From contig CP034984.1 in NCBI GenBank assembly GCA_004026145.2, forward strand, positions 124,001 through 188,000: a stretch of 64,000 nt of DNA, read 5' to 3'. A program made the translations under genes and the position numbers. The DNA comes from Takifugu bimaculatus. Its lineage: Eukaryota > Chordata > Actinopteri > Tetraodontiformes > Tetraodontidae. Shown here piece after piece: positions 52,398 to 63,832 of this stretch (its first letter is position 1; each line of letters starts with the position of its first letter). The notes beneath the pieces are model-generated. The model saw only the letters and a program-made list of their open reading frames with translations. It did not search any database and was not told the DNA's origin.

Positions 52398-52720
52398 CGG
52401 GTGTGGTGCGTCCCACCCTGACCGTCCTCCCCCCCTCCCCAGAGGAGCTGCAGCAGGGCAGTGCCACACTGGTGTGTCTGGCCAGCGGGGGCTCCCCCTC
52501 ACTGTGGAAGCTGAGCTGGAAGGTGGGGGGCGGCAGCAGCACCACACCGGCCTCACACAGCCTGGAGGTCCTGGGGAGTGACGGCCGCTTCAGCTGGAGC
52601 AGCACCCTGAACCTCCCTGCAGACCAGTGGAAGAAGGTGGACTCAGTGACCTGTGAGGCCAGTCTGAGTGGACAGAGCTCTGTCACTCAAACCCTGGACC
52701 CTCACAGCTGCTCAGTCTAG
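52398..52720 (+). CDS. Ig light-chain constant exon, type 1 (C7)
   Basis: Open, with all cysteines. One unusual change: SPSLWKLSW where the other type 1 copies have SPSQWKLSW. AATAAA at 52899-52904. Whether cassette 7 is expressed is uncertain, given its other defects. Confidence 0.93.
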
Positions 52721-53164
52721 AGGTTCAGCAACACTTCCTGTCTGGAAACCGTGCTGCTTCTGTCCTCAACATCTTGATGGAGCGACACATCTTTTCTGCT
52801 CACATATTCCTGCATGAGCGTGACTCTGCTTTCATCTGGACATTTCTCTAACTCACCTCACTCATTTTCTGTCCTCAGATGTGAATTTAAAGTCACAAAA
52901 TAAACATTTCAATCATTTCAGCCAACATCTCTGTGTTTGTTGTGATTATTGATGAGAAAATCAGATCATCATCATTTACTGCAGTTTGGTCTTTAGTTTT
53001 ATTTGTTTTTGAAAGGGAAAAGTGGGAAGAACTAAACAATCATAGTTGAATAAGATGTGAAATATCAGTGTAAAAATACAATAAAACAAGCAGAAGAGAT
53101 GGTTTCAGCTTGTTGTAAATTGATTTATTTAGATGAATATGAACATGAATGTGTTTCAGGGACG

Positions 53165-53340
53165 GTATCAATCAATCTTAGTATAGCGTCTGTTACAATC
53201 AAAAAAATTTCTAGGTGCTTTACAGAATCCCAGGGCCTGACCCCCAATAAGCAACAGTGGCAACGACCCTTTAACAGGAAGAATCCTTGAGCAGGACCAG
53301 GCTCATGTAGGAGGACCCTCCTGCTGATGGCCATGAGGTA
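53165..53340 (+). repeat. Interspersed repeat tail downstream of C7
   Basis: Third copy of the repeat at 19985-20170 and 42130-42310. 53340-53690 is AT-rich V flank. Confidence 0.6.
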
Positions 53341-53701
53341 TGAGTTCATTCCTTTATGTTCTCTGTATTATTTGTTCGTATCATAAATATTCAGAATAAA
53401 TTAAACAAAGTTCATCAAATCTGCACATAGAAGCAGCACTTGAGTAAATGTAATTACTGATTTAATGGTTGATTATTACTAATAATCCTGTGTGAGTTAT
53501 AAATTTTAAAATGGATAATGGTTAAACTGAGTATTTGTGTATTTTTCATGATTATTTTAATACTTTTAAAATGACTTGACTTGTGTTTAAATGACTCTGG
53601 TTTGTACTTGGTGACTCTGGTGTTGACTGAACCAGTTCTGCTGGTGACTCTTCATCGTCTGCAGCTGCAGCTGCTGTTTTCACTTCAGTCACACTGAGGG
53701 A

Positions 53702-53729
53702 GGTTTTTGTACGGCTCTAAATCACTGTG
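53702..53729 (-). promoter_or_regulatory. V-RSS of VB7, 12 bp spacer
   Basis: Nonamer 53702-53710, heptamer 53723-53729. Confidence 0.94.
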
Positions 53730-54208
53730 TGAACGCTCCAACATGTTCACCCAGACAGTAATAATCTCCAGCATCTTCAGCCTCAACACCAGTGATGGTT
53801 AGAGTGTACTGAGAACCAGATCTGCTGCCACTGAATCGAGACGGCGTTCCTGTGAAGAGATTTGATACCTTGTATATCAGAGGTTTAGGAGCCTGTCCAG
53901 GTTTCTGAAGGTACCAGCTGAGATCATCTTCAATATCTGAGCTTCCTGTGGCGCTGATGGTCACAGACCCTCCAACACTAACAGACTTGAATTTATCAGC
54001 CTGAGTCAGAAATTTGTTGGCAGAAGATTCTGAAATGACAAATCAACAAATGTTAAAAAGAGCAGTTGAAAAGAGCCTGGAGGAGCAGTTATGATGTAAA
54101 AATGAAATGATTTCAGCCTCCTTGGAAAGAAGAAGAGGATGAAATCAAACAATGTTGAAAAGTCTCACCCTGACTCAGAAAGATGACAGTCAGAATTATT
54201 GACAACAT
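53730..54208 (-). CDS. Ig light-chain V segment, family B (VB7)
   Basis: Leader exon 54169-54208, V exon 53730-54029 (300 bp; one codon shorter in CDR3, LGEHVGAF). The most diverged family B member: ANKF for ANNF in FR1, CDR1 SDIEDDL, KPLIY for KLLIY, CDR2 YKVSNLFT. First Cys replaced by Ala as in its sisters. Octamer 54306-54313. Spliced as described, the whole frame is open. Confidence 0.88.
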
Positions 54209-54369
54209 GGTGATGCTGAAGTTTTCAGTGTGAGAGCGTGAAAAGAGTTCAGACTCTCTGTGACATCAGAACTTTAAACTCTGAGGAGCAACCATGCAGA
54301 AAAACATGCAAATGTTCTGCAGAAGACAGAAACTCACCTGTTCTAGTGAAACACAGACACGCATGAGGA

Positions 54370-55965
54370 GACACTTTACATTTTATTCCTTTTTCTCGCT
54401 TTTTTTCTCCATTTCCAATTAAATTATACCATTAAATTCTTAAATATATTTTCATCTGATGAAATATCAAACCTGAACAGTTAAATATCTGACAGAAATC
54501 TTGTAAATGACATCAGAATCTTTAATTATTTACCTCACAAACTGTATAAGAACATCTACATCTGTATTAATAATTAAAAAGAAATGTGTCAATATTAGTA
54601 ATTAGTATTGTGGTTTTCTTGGTCCATGAAAATCAGATTCTCTTCCATTAATGGATCTGCTTCTCCAGAACCTCACGTCTGCACTGCATTCTTCTGCAGA
54701 ACATCTGCCTGCTCTCTCATTTCCTGAATGTTTCCGCCTCTATTTCCAGTCTCCTTGTGAATTGTTGTGGCTGCCTGAGGTTTGAGGTGCTTCTACCACG
54801 TAAAGATGCTTCCCTCTTGTGTTCCCAGACTGAGACTGCACTGCCTGTTTATCTTGACATGGGAGGTGGATTCTTCAGCAGTTTGGTGTTATTGTTTCTG
54901 TGAATGACTTAAACTGTCCCAGAAGCTCCCCAGACTCCCCAGTAATTCAGTGATCTCGACAAAAGCTCTTCAGATCCAGGTTTAATCAGAATAATTTACA
55001 TTATTTCAGGCTTATACGCGTGTTTAGGGCCATGAACACATTCAGCAGACCATCTGGCACCGTGTCCCTGTTCTGATGGCATCAAACACAGCAGCAGTGA
55101 AAGACTGTGTTCCATCTGGGAAGGAAACATCGTGGTGGCAGAGGTGTGGCTTCAGGTGTGGCGTGCTCAAGGGCAGAGGGCAGAGGTGTGACTCAGGTCA
55201 GGAAACAGGACATTTGGTTGCAGGAACCAAGACACCGATGTGGCCGTTTCCACTGCTCAATACTGGACCGCAGCACAGTCCAAAACCAGCTGGAAAAACC
55301 CCAGTCAGAAGACACAAATGCAACGGGGAAATGCCTCCAGTTTCTCCACATACAAAAATCAGACGATTCTCACTGTAAAAATGCAAATTAAAGGAAAAAA
55401 CGACAAAATGTGAGAGAGAAAAACAGATAATACATGTTGCAAATAATGCAACAAAAACAGTGAGAAACAGAAACCTTTTAAAAACTAGACTGTTCAATAA
55501 AGGCCCAGTGTCTATTTTCTATTATAGATCATCAGAAATCAAATAAAACATAGAAAAACATGCTTCTATAGTGTATGAACACCACAGCATTCTAGGTCAC
55601 TTAGCAGTAAAACTGTTTTTCCTAAATGTTGATGAAGATCCCTCCTGATGGGACCTGCAGGTGCCCTGGCTGGACGTGACTGGAAAAAGTAAATCAGTTT
55701 TGTCCACTGACAGCCACCGTAGGTTCTGACACTGGACAGGTTGTTTCATTCTTGCAATCTGAATCTCCACCAAGGAAAAAAATAATAATTGCAAGTTTGG
55801 GGCAGTTTTTAAGATGCATAAATGCTGTTTGAGGAGGATTTTATGGTTATTTCAGAGGAGCTTGTGATAGAGTATGAGACTGTATCATGTGCGTATAAAT
55901 GAGATGAGCAGTTATGAATTGAAAATATAATATTTTTACAAATTGTGAAGAGGACAAAAACCAAA
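54370..55965. other. Duplicated spacer of unknown origin, copy 2
   Basis: Close copy of 24240-25840. No motif recognised; short frames on both strands are not convincing genes. Confidence 0.55.
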
Positions 55966-55969
55966 ACCA

Positions 55970-56480
55970 GTGTTGTTGAACATTTCAAGGATGACTGAGT
56001 GATCTACTGAGTCAAAAGGCTGAGAGAGGTTCATGAATATGGAGGTAAAATAACTTCTCTCATCCAGGATAGTTATAATATTGATGATAATCAAACTGGT
56101 GGTGGTGAGAAAACTATGATGTGGCCTAAAACCAGAGTGATACGGATTTAAAATGGAACGAGTTTGAGTTGATGCTGATTATATGTTCTCTGCATTATTT
56201 GTTAAATAACAGTATCATAAATATTCAAAATAAATGAAGCAAAGTTCATCAAATCTGCACATAGAAGCAGCACTTGAGTAAATGTAATTACTGATTTAAT
56301 GGTTAATTATTACTAATAATTTTTTTTCCAGCTGTAACTTGTAATATATCATTCATCTATTAATGGTTAAACTGAGTATTTGTGTATTTTTTATGGTTAT
56401 TTTAAAGCTTTTAAACTGATTTGACTTGTGTTTAAATGACTCTGGTTTGTACTTGGTGGCTCTGGTGTTGACTGAACCAG
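55970..56480 (-). mobile_element. LINE fragment and V flank, copy of 25842-26350
   Basis: Contains the ACCAGTGTTGTTGAACATTT stretch and RT motif A remnant. It extends ~80 bp further (GGTGGTGGTGAGAAAACT..) than the copy at 25842 and so matches cassettes 1 and 4 better. Confidence 0.65.
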
Positions 56481-56546
56481 TTCTGCTGGTGACTCTTCAT
56501 CGTCTGCAGCTGCAGCTGCTGTTTTCACTTCAGTCACACTGAGGGA

Positions 56547-56574
56547 GGTTTTTGTACGGCTCTAAATCACTGTG
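56547..56574 (-). promoter_or_regulatory. V-RSS of VB8, 12 bp spacer
   Basis: Nonamer 56547-56555, heptamer 56568-56574. Confidence 0.94.
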
Positions 56575-57038
56575 TGAACGTTCCATCACCATGTGCACCC
56601 AGACAGTAATAATCTCCAGCATCTTCAGCCTGAACACCAGTGATGGTTAGAGTGTACTGAGAACCAGATCTGCTGCCACTGAATCGAGACGGCGTTCCTG
56701 TGTAGAGACTTGATACATAATATATCAGAAGTTTAGGAGCCTGTCCAGGTTTCTGAAGGTACCAGCTGAGATCACCACCAATATTTGAGCTTCCTGTGGC
56801 GCTGATGGTCACAGACCCTCCAACACTAACAGACTTGAATTTATCAGCCTGAGTCAGAAAGTTGTTGGCAGAAGATTCTGAAATGACAAACAACAAATGT
56901 TAAAAAGAGCAGCTGAAAAGAGCCTGGAGGAGCAGTTATGATGTAAAAATGAAATGATTTCAGCCTCCTTGAAATCAAACAATGTTGAAAAGTCTCACCC
57001 TGACTCAGAAAGATGACAGTCAGAATTATTGACAACAT
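56575..57038 (-). CDS. Ig light-chain V segment, family B (VB8), extra copy
   Basis: Leader exon 56999-57038, V exon 56575-56877. The leader intron has lost 17 bp (the GGAAAGAAGAAGAGGAT stretch) relative to sisters; splice sites are intact. CDR1 SNIGGDL, CDR2 YYVSSLYT, CDR3 LGAHGDGTF. First Cys replaced by Ala. Octamer 57136-57143. Follows VB7 without its own J-C. Confidence 0.9.
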
Positions 57039-57499
57039 GGTGATGCTGAAGTTTTCAGTGTGAGAGCGTGAGAAGAGTTCAGACTCTCTGTGACATCAGA
57101 ACTTTAAACTCTGAGGAGCAACCATGCAGAAAAACATGCAAATGTTCTGCAGAAGACAGAAACTCACCCGTTCTAGTGAAACACAGACACGCATGAGGAG
57201 GAGTCACACTTTTTCCACTGAGAGTTGAATAAAACCTTTTATTAAGTTAATTTTCTGACTACTGTTGCTTTAATTTTCTACTTTCTTTCATTAATTATTT
57301 CACATTAATGAGTTTATATTCTGACCTGCTGTCAGAGACACAAACATGGAGATTTAATGACTCCACAGCATTAATGTCATTAACATGAACACAGATACAG
57401 ACCTAAACTATCTACTTGAACTGTTATTTTAATTATTTTACCACAGATTGGCCATTTTTCATGGGCACATTAATAATCTGGTCAAAAAGCTGAAGGTTT

Positions 57500-60400
57500 A
57501 TTTGTTTATTATTTTGTATCCCCATTAGCTGTTACTTCTGCAACAGCTTCTCTTCCTGGAGTCCACATTTTATCCAATTTACAATAATATTTACATCATT
57601 ACATAAATGATAATAAATTCACTAATTTGATTCAGGCAGGACCCGTAAGCAGACAAACAGCTGACGGTGTTAACAGAATATTTTAATTCACTCAGATAGC
57701 TGCACCACGTGGTGAAAAGGCGCGTGAAGTGCAGATCGTTCCTCCCAATGAGGGGCGCGTGGTGACCCAGGAAGAGACGTGAGGAAAACGGGGAAAGTTA
57801 CTTGAAGGGACGGAACCAGGAAGACACCGTTGACCCACGTTTAGCACAAAGCCGATGAAAACGAGCAGACGCTGATCGGGAGGCAGCGGCTTTTGAAGGG
57901 TGCTGATTGGTAACCAGCTGCAGGTGTGACGGTCACCAGCGAGAGGTGCCCAGGTGAACCCACCACGTCCCCTAGTGACAGAACCAGGAAAACAAGACAA
58001 ACAAAAGGCATCAACACACAGGCCATTTTCCTCTCCACACACTCACGCAGCCAAACATCACACCTGCCAACAATCACATTTCCAACATGTCAACAACTAC
58101 AATAATCAGAATCAGAATCAGATTTATTGCCATTGTTCATGTAATACACAGTATTACACAAGCTAGGAATTTGTCTTGGTGTGACGCTGCGACATTCAAC
58201 ATAAAGAAGACAACACTAGAATAACATAAATAAAATAAGACATATATACAGTATATACATAAATAGTAAGAAATAGTGCAGGTCAATGCAGGAGTAATGT
58301 GTTGTTCGTGAGTCCGACTGGCTGCTGTACATGGTGCTTAAGTGATAAGTCACAATAAGATATACAAACTTCATAAAAGGCTCTATAAAATCATCTCTTT
58401 TTTTCATGCATTAGTTCTTGGTCTTGGAATCATAACTTGGGCCCTCTTCACCTCTCTGGTTTCATGTCTCTTTTGGGAAAAAGTTATTCTTGAGTGAAGG
58501 AAAGTCAGTTGCTTTGAAACACAGACATTGCTAAATAAAGTTAGAAGGCTTTGTTTTGATCAGTCTTCCACTTTAAGCCAGGTGAGATCAGCATGCATTT
58601 GGTCTGTTTCTCCTCCTTGAACACCGGAGAGCAAGACGCGCTGCTCCACTCTGCACCTACTGCAGCTTCTGCAGCTCTTTATGAGCTGCACTCGACCAGA
58701 TAGACGAGCAGAAATGGAGATGAGAGAGCACCAAAGCTTGAATAACCTGCTAGGTGGTATTAGATGGAAGACAGGAGGAACATCTTCTCATCATGGATAT
58801 ATTCCTTCCCATTTTTCCTACAATTTTACTTATATGTTTTTGCCATGATTATTTATTGTGAAGGTTAACCCCAAGGAATTTAACCTCATTGACTTGGTCA
58901 ACACAGCTGCCAGTTATGGAGATGCACAATTTAAAATCTTGCCTGAGAGTAAAACCTGATCCAAAAACAACACATTTGTTCTTTGATACATTTAAACTTA
59001 AATTATTAATGGCTCTCCAATCTGCAATAAGTGCAATTTCATTTTGAAGAGCATTTAACTCCACACTGCTTGATGACTTATAAACAGCTGAATCATCTGC
59101 AAACAGCCAAGCTGGCTTCTCTCCAAGCAAATGGCCTCAGTGGTAAAAAATAGAGTAGAGCAGTGGACCGAAGCAACTCCCCTGGGGAACACCACATCGT
59201 ACTGTCTTTACATTAGAAAAACTGCCATTAAAGAGAAGCATTCGGGATCTCTTAGATACTTCGGTCCTCCTCCAATTAAGAGTCAAAATATTAGAGCCAC
59301 ATGCCTCTAATTTCATTCAGAGCATTTTGTGATCAATCAAATTAAAAGCAGCACTAAAATCACGAAGCACAGCACCTACTATCATTTTCCTGTCAGGATC
59401 ACTCCACCACTGATCAGTCATCTGCATTAAAGCTGCACAGGTGGAGTGACCCTTCTTGTAAGCATGCTGAAATTCATTAAGTTCATTAATTGACAAATAG
59501 AGGGAGATTTGGTTAAACACAACTCGCCCCATCAGTTTACTCAGAACAGGAAGGATGCTAATAGGAAGGCTATTAGCACCTCTGAACGGCTGCTTCCTGT
59601 TTTTAGGTAAAGGAATAAGTTTAGCAGCTTTCCACGCTTTAGGGCATATAGGAAGCTCAGATTTAAGATATGACCTATAGGTGAGGCAATAATGCTGGAG
59701 ACCATCCTCAAATGTTTCCAGTTTATCTAGTTCTGAGGGGTTTTCATTGTTTAAACTTGCAAGAAGTTTCTCTACCTCATTCACTTGAATAGATTGGAAA
59801 TCAAATACACAATCTTTCTTTTTCACAAGGTAGCCTTTGATTAATTGTTTTGAAATATTTGTTTGATTCTGAGTTTTTCATGTGTTTTTTAAGTTTCTCA
59901 GTTTCCCCAAGAAAATATTTCTTGGGGTTTTGTCTTAAATGTGCCATCTAACTCAAGAAAAGAGGGTGTGTTTTTTCCAGGTCAACCCATTATGTCATTT
60001 CTTGTTTTCCGGACTTTTTCCATCATGATTAAGTTCATTTATTTTGATAATACCTTCTTTTCTTTTCCTGATCCCTTTTGTCTCTTGGTTTCTAAGAGAA
60101 CAGTATTCCTTCCAATCAGTCGTGTTTCAGATTTAATAGCCAAAATGTTCATTTTATCCCCATGAGTCATGATGGCTTTCAGGTCCTCATCAATCCAAGG
60201 TGCTTTCCTTTTTCTGTTAGGATGTGGAGGTCAGATTTGTTGCTGCTTTGTTCCCCTGCCCTGTTTTTGTGCTCGTTTCCCTCATCTGTGCAGGCTGGGT
60301 GTGGCAGGCAGATTTCTCCAACCCCTCCTCTGGAGTTTCTCCCCTGCTGCTCATCAGCTCATCAGGAGCAGCAGTATTTATCTCCAGCTCGTCCTCTCAT

Positions 60401-60937
60401 GCTCTGCCAGTCTGTTGCTTAAATGCTGAGTGGTAATTGTGCACTGGCTCCTGTGCTTGTTCTTATTGATCTGAGCAAGTTGTTTGGTTTATTGTTTCTC
60501 TGCTCACCTCTTGTTCTTGCTTCCAGCCTCACCTGCCACGCTCAGCCTCTCTTCCTGGTCCAGCCTGCTCTCGTCTGGGCTGCACCTGCAAGTGTTTGTT
60601 CCAAATAAACCTTCGTTTGGAAAGGACTTTTCTGGTCGTGGTCTGCATTGTGGGTTCAGTGTCCTGTCGGGCTTCTGTCTTTACATTTTCTAACTGTAAA
60701 TTTCCTATTGGGAGCATGTTTATCAGCTACCTCTAGAAACATTTCAGGAAATGGTTCCAGTGCTTTTCCCACATTTACTAAACGTACTCTCTCCCACTGT
60801 ACCTTATTGTTAGATCCATTATATTAAAGTTATCTCTTATTTGCTTTCACCTTGTTATATTCCTTATTCTTGTTTTATTGTCTCATTACTTAATGTTTCT
60901 TATTATTTGCTAATGCTTAATGTTCATGATGCTTGAT
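57500..60937 (-). mobile_element. LINE-A copy 3 with nested repeats
   Basis: The best preserved copy. A 169-codon minus-strand frame (59317-59826) covers SIQVNEVEKLL, LIPLPKNRKQ and DFSAAFNLIDH, and 58849-59130 has the intact catalytic FADDSAVY and LGVNLH. LTR-like segment about 57640-58090 and inserted repeat about 60220-60690. It also carries a unique 246 bp insertion. Confidence 0.75.
58106..58351. mobile_element. 246 bp insertion unique to copy 3, SINE-like or LINE tail
   Basis: Starts TCAGAATCAGAATCAGATTT, a very common fish repeat start, and is absent at the matching sites of copies 1 and 2. Flanked by ACAATAA at 58099-58105 and 58352-58358, a likely 7 bp target duplication. Confidence 0.7.
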
Positions 60938-60938
60938 A

Positions 60939-61288
60939 TGTCAACTCGAACTTCTCTGGTCAAGGGCGACAGAAATGCGGCGGCTGTTGGAGAAGTGACA
61001 TTGACTGGAGACAGAGCTGCGGGGCCGAACCCAGGAGATGTTCTCTTAATCTGTCTGATATAGAAGAATGTGCTGTTTGCGAGATAAGCTAATCAAATCA
61101 GTGAATGACTTCTGTAACTAGGGACCTCCTAATTCCAATAAAAGAAGGATGGCGGGAGGTGTGCGGCAGAACGTGTTGGAGATCTGTAACTGAGCACATC
61201 TCTCCGTCCTCCTTGCTGCAAATAAAATTCAAACTGTTGTCTTTGCCTCATTTGTGTTTCTCGTGTTTCAGGTCGTTTGAACCTAACA
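60939..61288 (+). mobile_element. Endogenous retrovirus-type LTR, copy 3
   Basis: 350 bp, TGTCAACT to CCTAACA, followed by a TGGTCCTTCGAGCCAGAT primer-site-like stretch (from 61292), differing by one base from copies 1 and 2. Confidence 0.58.
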
Positions 61289-62103
61289 TTTTGGTCCTTC
61301 GAGCCAGATTCCAACACACCTGAAGGGTCCAGTGGGGGAGGCTGAACCTCAGGAAAGACCGTGGCCACGGCAGGCCGCCTCAAAGCGACCTATGATTCCC
61401 TTTCCGGGACTGGGCTTCATCTCACTGATTGGACCCTGATGGTTGACGGAATTCCAGGAGGAAAGACAACAGTGGTGAGCATGTCTTGAATTCAAAAGTG
61501 TGTGTATGATGATTGTCGGGGACTTAATGTAAAAATTGCGATAGACACTAAGGCAGTGTTTTGGGAGAGAGGAACCTGAAAGTCCTCTGTGAGACGCAAT
61601 GAGAAACAAACCCTGTGAATACTAGTCAATGGCAGGTAAATAAGAGTACTAAGGGCAGTACCAAGGCAGGGCGAGGGAGTCCTGGCCACATCAAAAAGAA
61701 ATTAAGTCACGACAAATCATCCAAAAGAGTGATTGTGAGTGTGAAAGGATTGTTAAATACCACTAGGTATTTTCAATCATTCCAAAGCAGTGGGACAGTA
61801 AGTGATAAGGCCCTGGTGGATGCAGAGGCAAGACTGAGAAGTACCACAACGTGAGAAGTACCACAACGGTTTGATTAATTATCACCCCACTGAGATCAAC
61901 ATCCCAGTTTTAGGTCACCCTATGTGCAAGACTGGACCAAATTCTTAATAATAATTAAAATAAATAAAAAAAAATAATAATAAAAAAAACAACAACTGTA
62001 AATTAGGATAAGGTTAACTCGTAAAATGAAAACAACAAAAAAAAAGCATAACCACAAACAGAGAGAAAAGAAGAGCTAAAAGTTAAAACCTAATTCTCCA
62101 AAA

Positions 62104-62283
62104 ATGGGGACAAGTAAAAGCAAACAAAGGCCCAGAGATGAATTGCAGTGTAAGGACTGGAAATTCCTCGAAGAACAAAATCCAAAGAAACTCGCGTATT
62201 TAGACAAGCAGATAACTGATTATGGATTCAAAGGACAGCTAAACTCACAACAAATTGTTGCCTCAGAAGTGAGACCTGGTTAA
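62104..62283 (+). pseudogene. Truncated retroviral gag start, copy 3
   Basis: Met-Gly start as in copies 1 and 2, but the frame ends two codons earlier (GGT TAA). A small duplication follows (62284-62310). Confidence 0.43.
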
Positions 62284-62559
62284 ACTTAGCCGTAAATAAG
62301 TGGGTTATACTTAGCCATTAATTAAGTTAAGAAAATAGGAAATTGTGTTTGTGTGTGAATGGAGGACTAAGCCACTCTGCTAGTCCTGTGTTTTATTATT
62401 TTGCCTCATAAGAAAACACAGTACTGGTGATCAGGGGACAAAGGACGGGTTTCATCCCTTAAAACTAACACCGCTGTGCAGATAGTGCACGGTAGAAGGC
62501 CGTGTTAGTGTCCTCCCTTTGACTGTGTGCCAGAGAACTTTTCTGTGAGACCACATAGT

Positions 62560-62880
62560 ACAAAATGCGGCTGTTCAAGAAAAAGGATGTCGAACTTGAG
62601 GGGGATGAAAAGTTTGTGGAAGGAGATGCAGAAGGTTCGGGGAAAATAAGTAAGGAAAGGTGGAGAAGAAAGTTCAATCTTTCAGGCAAACTCTGCACTA
62701 CAGATATTCTGGAGTTGCATATGTCCACAAAATCAGATTGTGTGTTTGACCTGAACAATATTTTATGCAACACAACCAGTGGACGGTCCAGGTGGGCCAC
62801 CAGGGCCGTGTCATCAGCATATTTAAAAAGACTCATTAGCTCCCTCCTGTAGGTGATGTCATTGCTATAGGCAGGAACAA
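62560..62880 (-). mobile_element. LINE RT fragment (YADD), copy 3
   Basis: Minus-strand SLFKYADDTALVAHL within frame 62465-62836; same junction with the retroviral remnant as in the other copies. 62880-63330 is the shared family A V flank. Confidence 0.68.
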
Positions 62881-63337
62881 ATTGGAGGCTAAAACAACCC
62901 TGTGATCGCCCTCTGTTTAAAACCAGTTTACCAGTTTTACAACTGTTAAAGAGTTAGACTTGCATGGTCTACACCTCCTTGTGCCCTGTAGGCAAACTGG
63001 AGAGGATCCAGTTTATTAAACAGCACATGAGGCATTCAGTCACACAGCTCTCTCCATGCATTTGCATCTAAGAGACTTTTTCATTTAATTGTCCATAATT
63101 ATTAAAGTAAATGTTGATTTCATGAGGTTAATGGCATATCATCAAAAGAGCTACATGTTGAAAATAAATGTGTCAAGCTTTAGTTGTTAATCTGATCAGT
63201 GTTTGAACCAGTTTGTGTGATTAAAGTAGTTGTCAGTGATGTTTCTGTCAGTTGTGTGTTCACTGGTCTGTGTCAGAGTCTCTTCCTCTTCAGCAGCTGC
63301 TGGAACATCTCAGTGTCTCTGCTCTCTGACTGAGGGA

Positions 63338-63365
63338 GGTTTTTGTTCCACTCTAAATCACTGTG
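63338..63365 (-). promoter_or_regulatory. V-RSS of VA8, 12 bp spacer
   Basis: Nonamer 63338-63346, heptamer 63359-63365. Confidence 0.94.
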
Positions 63366-63832
63366 TCAACACTGGGCCACTGTGAAGACTCTGACAGTAA
63401 TAAACTGCTTCATCTTGAGTCTGAACTCCACTGATGGTCAAACTGAAGTCGGTGCTGCTGCCACTGCCACTAAACCGAGCTGCTGTTCCTGAATGATTTA
63501 TTCTGACATGTCTTACTAGCAGCTGTGGAGGCTGTCCAGGTTTCTGTTGAAACCAGAACATACAATCACTATTTGATTGTCCATTATAACAGCCGCTGTA
63601 AACAGCAGGATTTGTTTTACAGGTGAGAGCGACAGTGGATCCTGGAGTAGATGTGATCACTGCAGGCTGAGTCACAGTCACCTGACCGCTGCATCCTGCA
63701 GACAAAAACACATCATTTATCAGCAGAAAGAGAGGAGAGAAAAGACACAAGGACATCTTTGAGGTTGTGAGGGAACAAACCTGTAAAAGAGCAGCAGGTC
63801 AGCGTCCAGATGAGGATGGTGATGAGAGTCAT
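63366..63832 (-). CDS. Ig light-chain V segment, family A (VA8)
   Basis: Leader exon 63781-63832, V exon 63366-63695. CDR1 AVYSGC..SNSDC followed by MFWFQQKPGQ, CDR2 RHVRINHS, FR3 STDFSLTI (Thr to Ser), CDR3 QSLHSGPVL. Octamer-like 63924-63931. Its J and C lie beyond the window. Confidence 0.92.
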
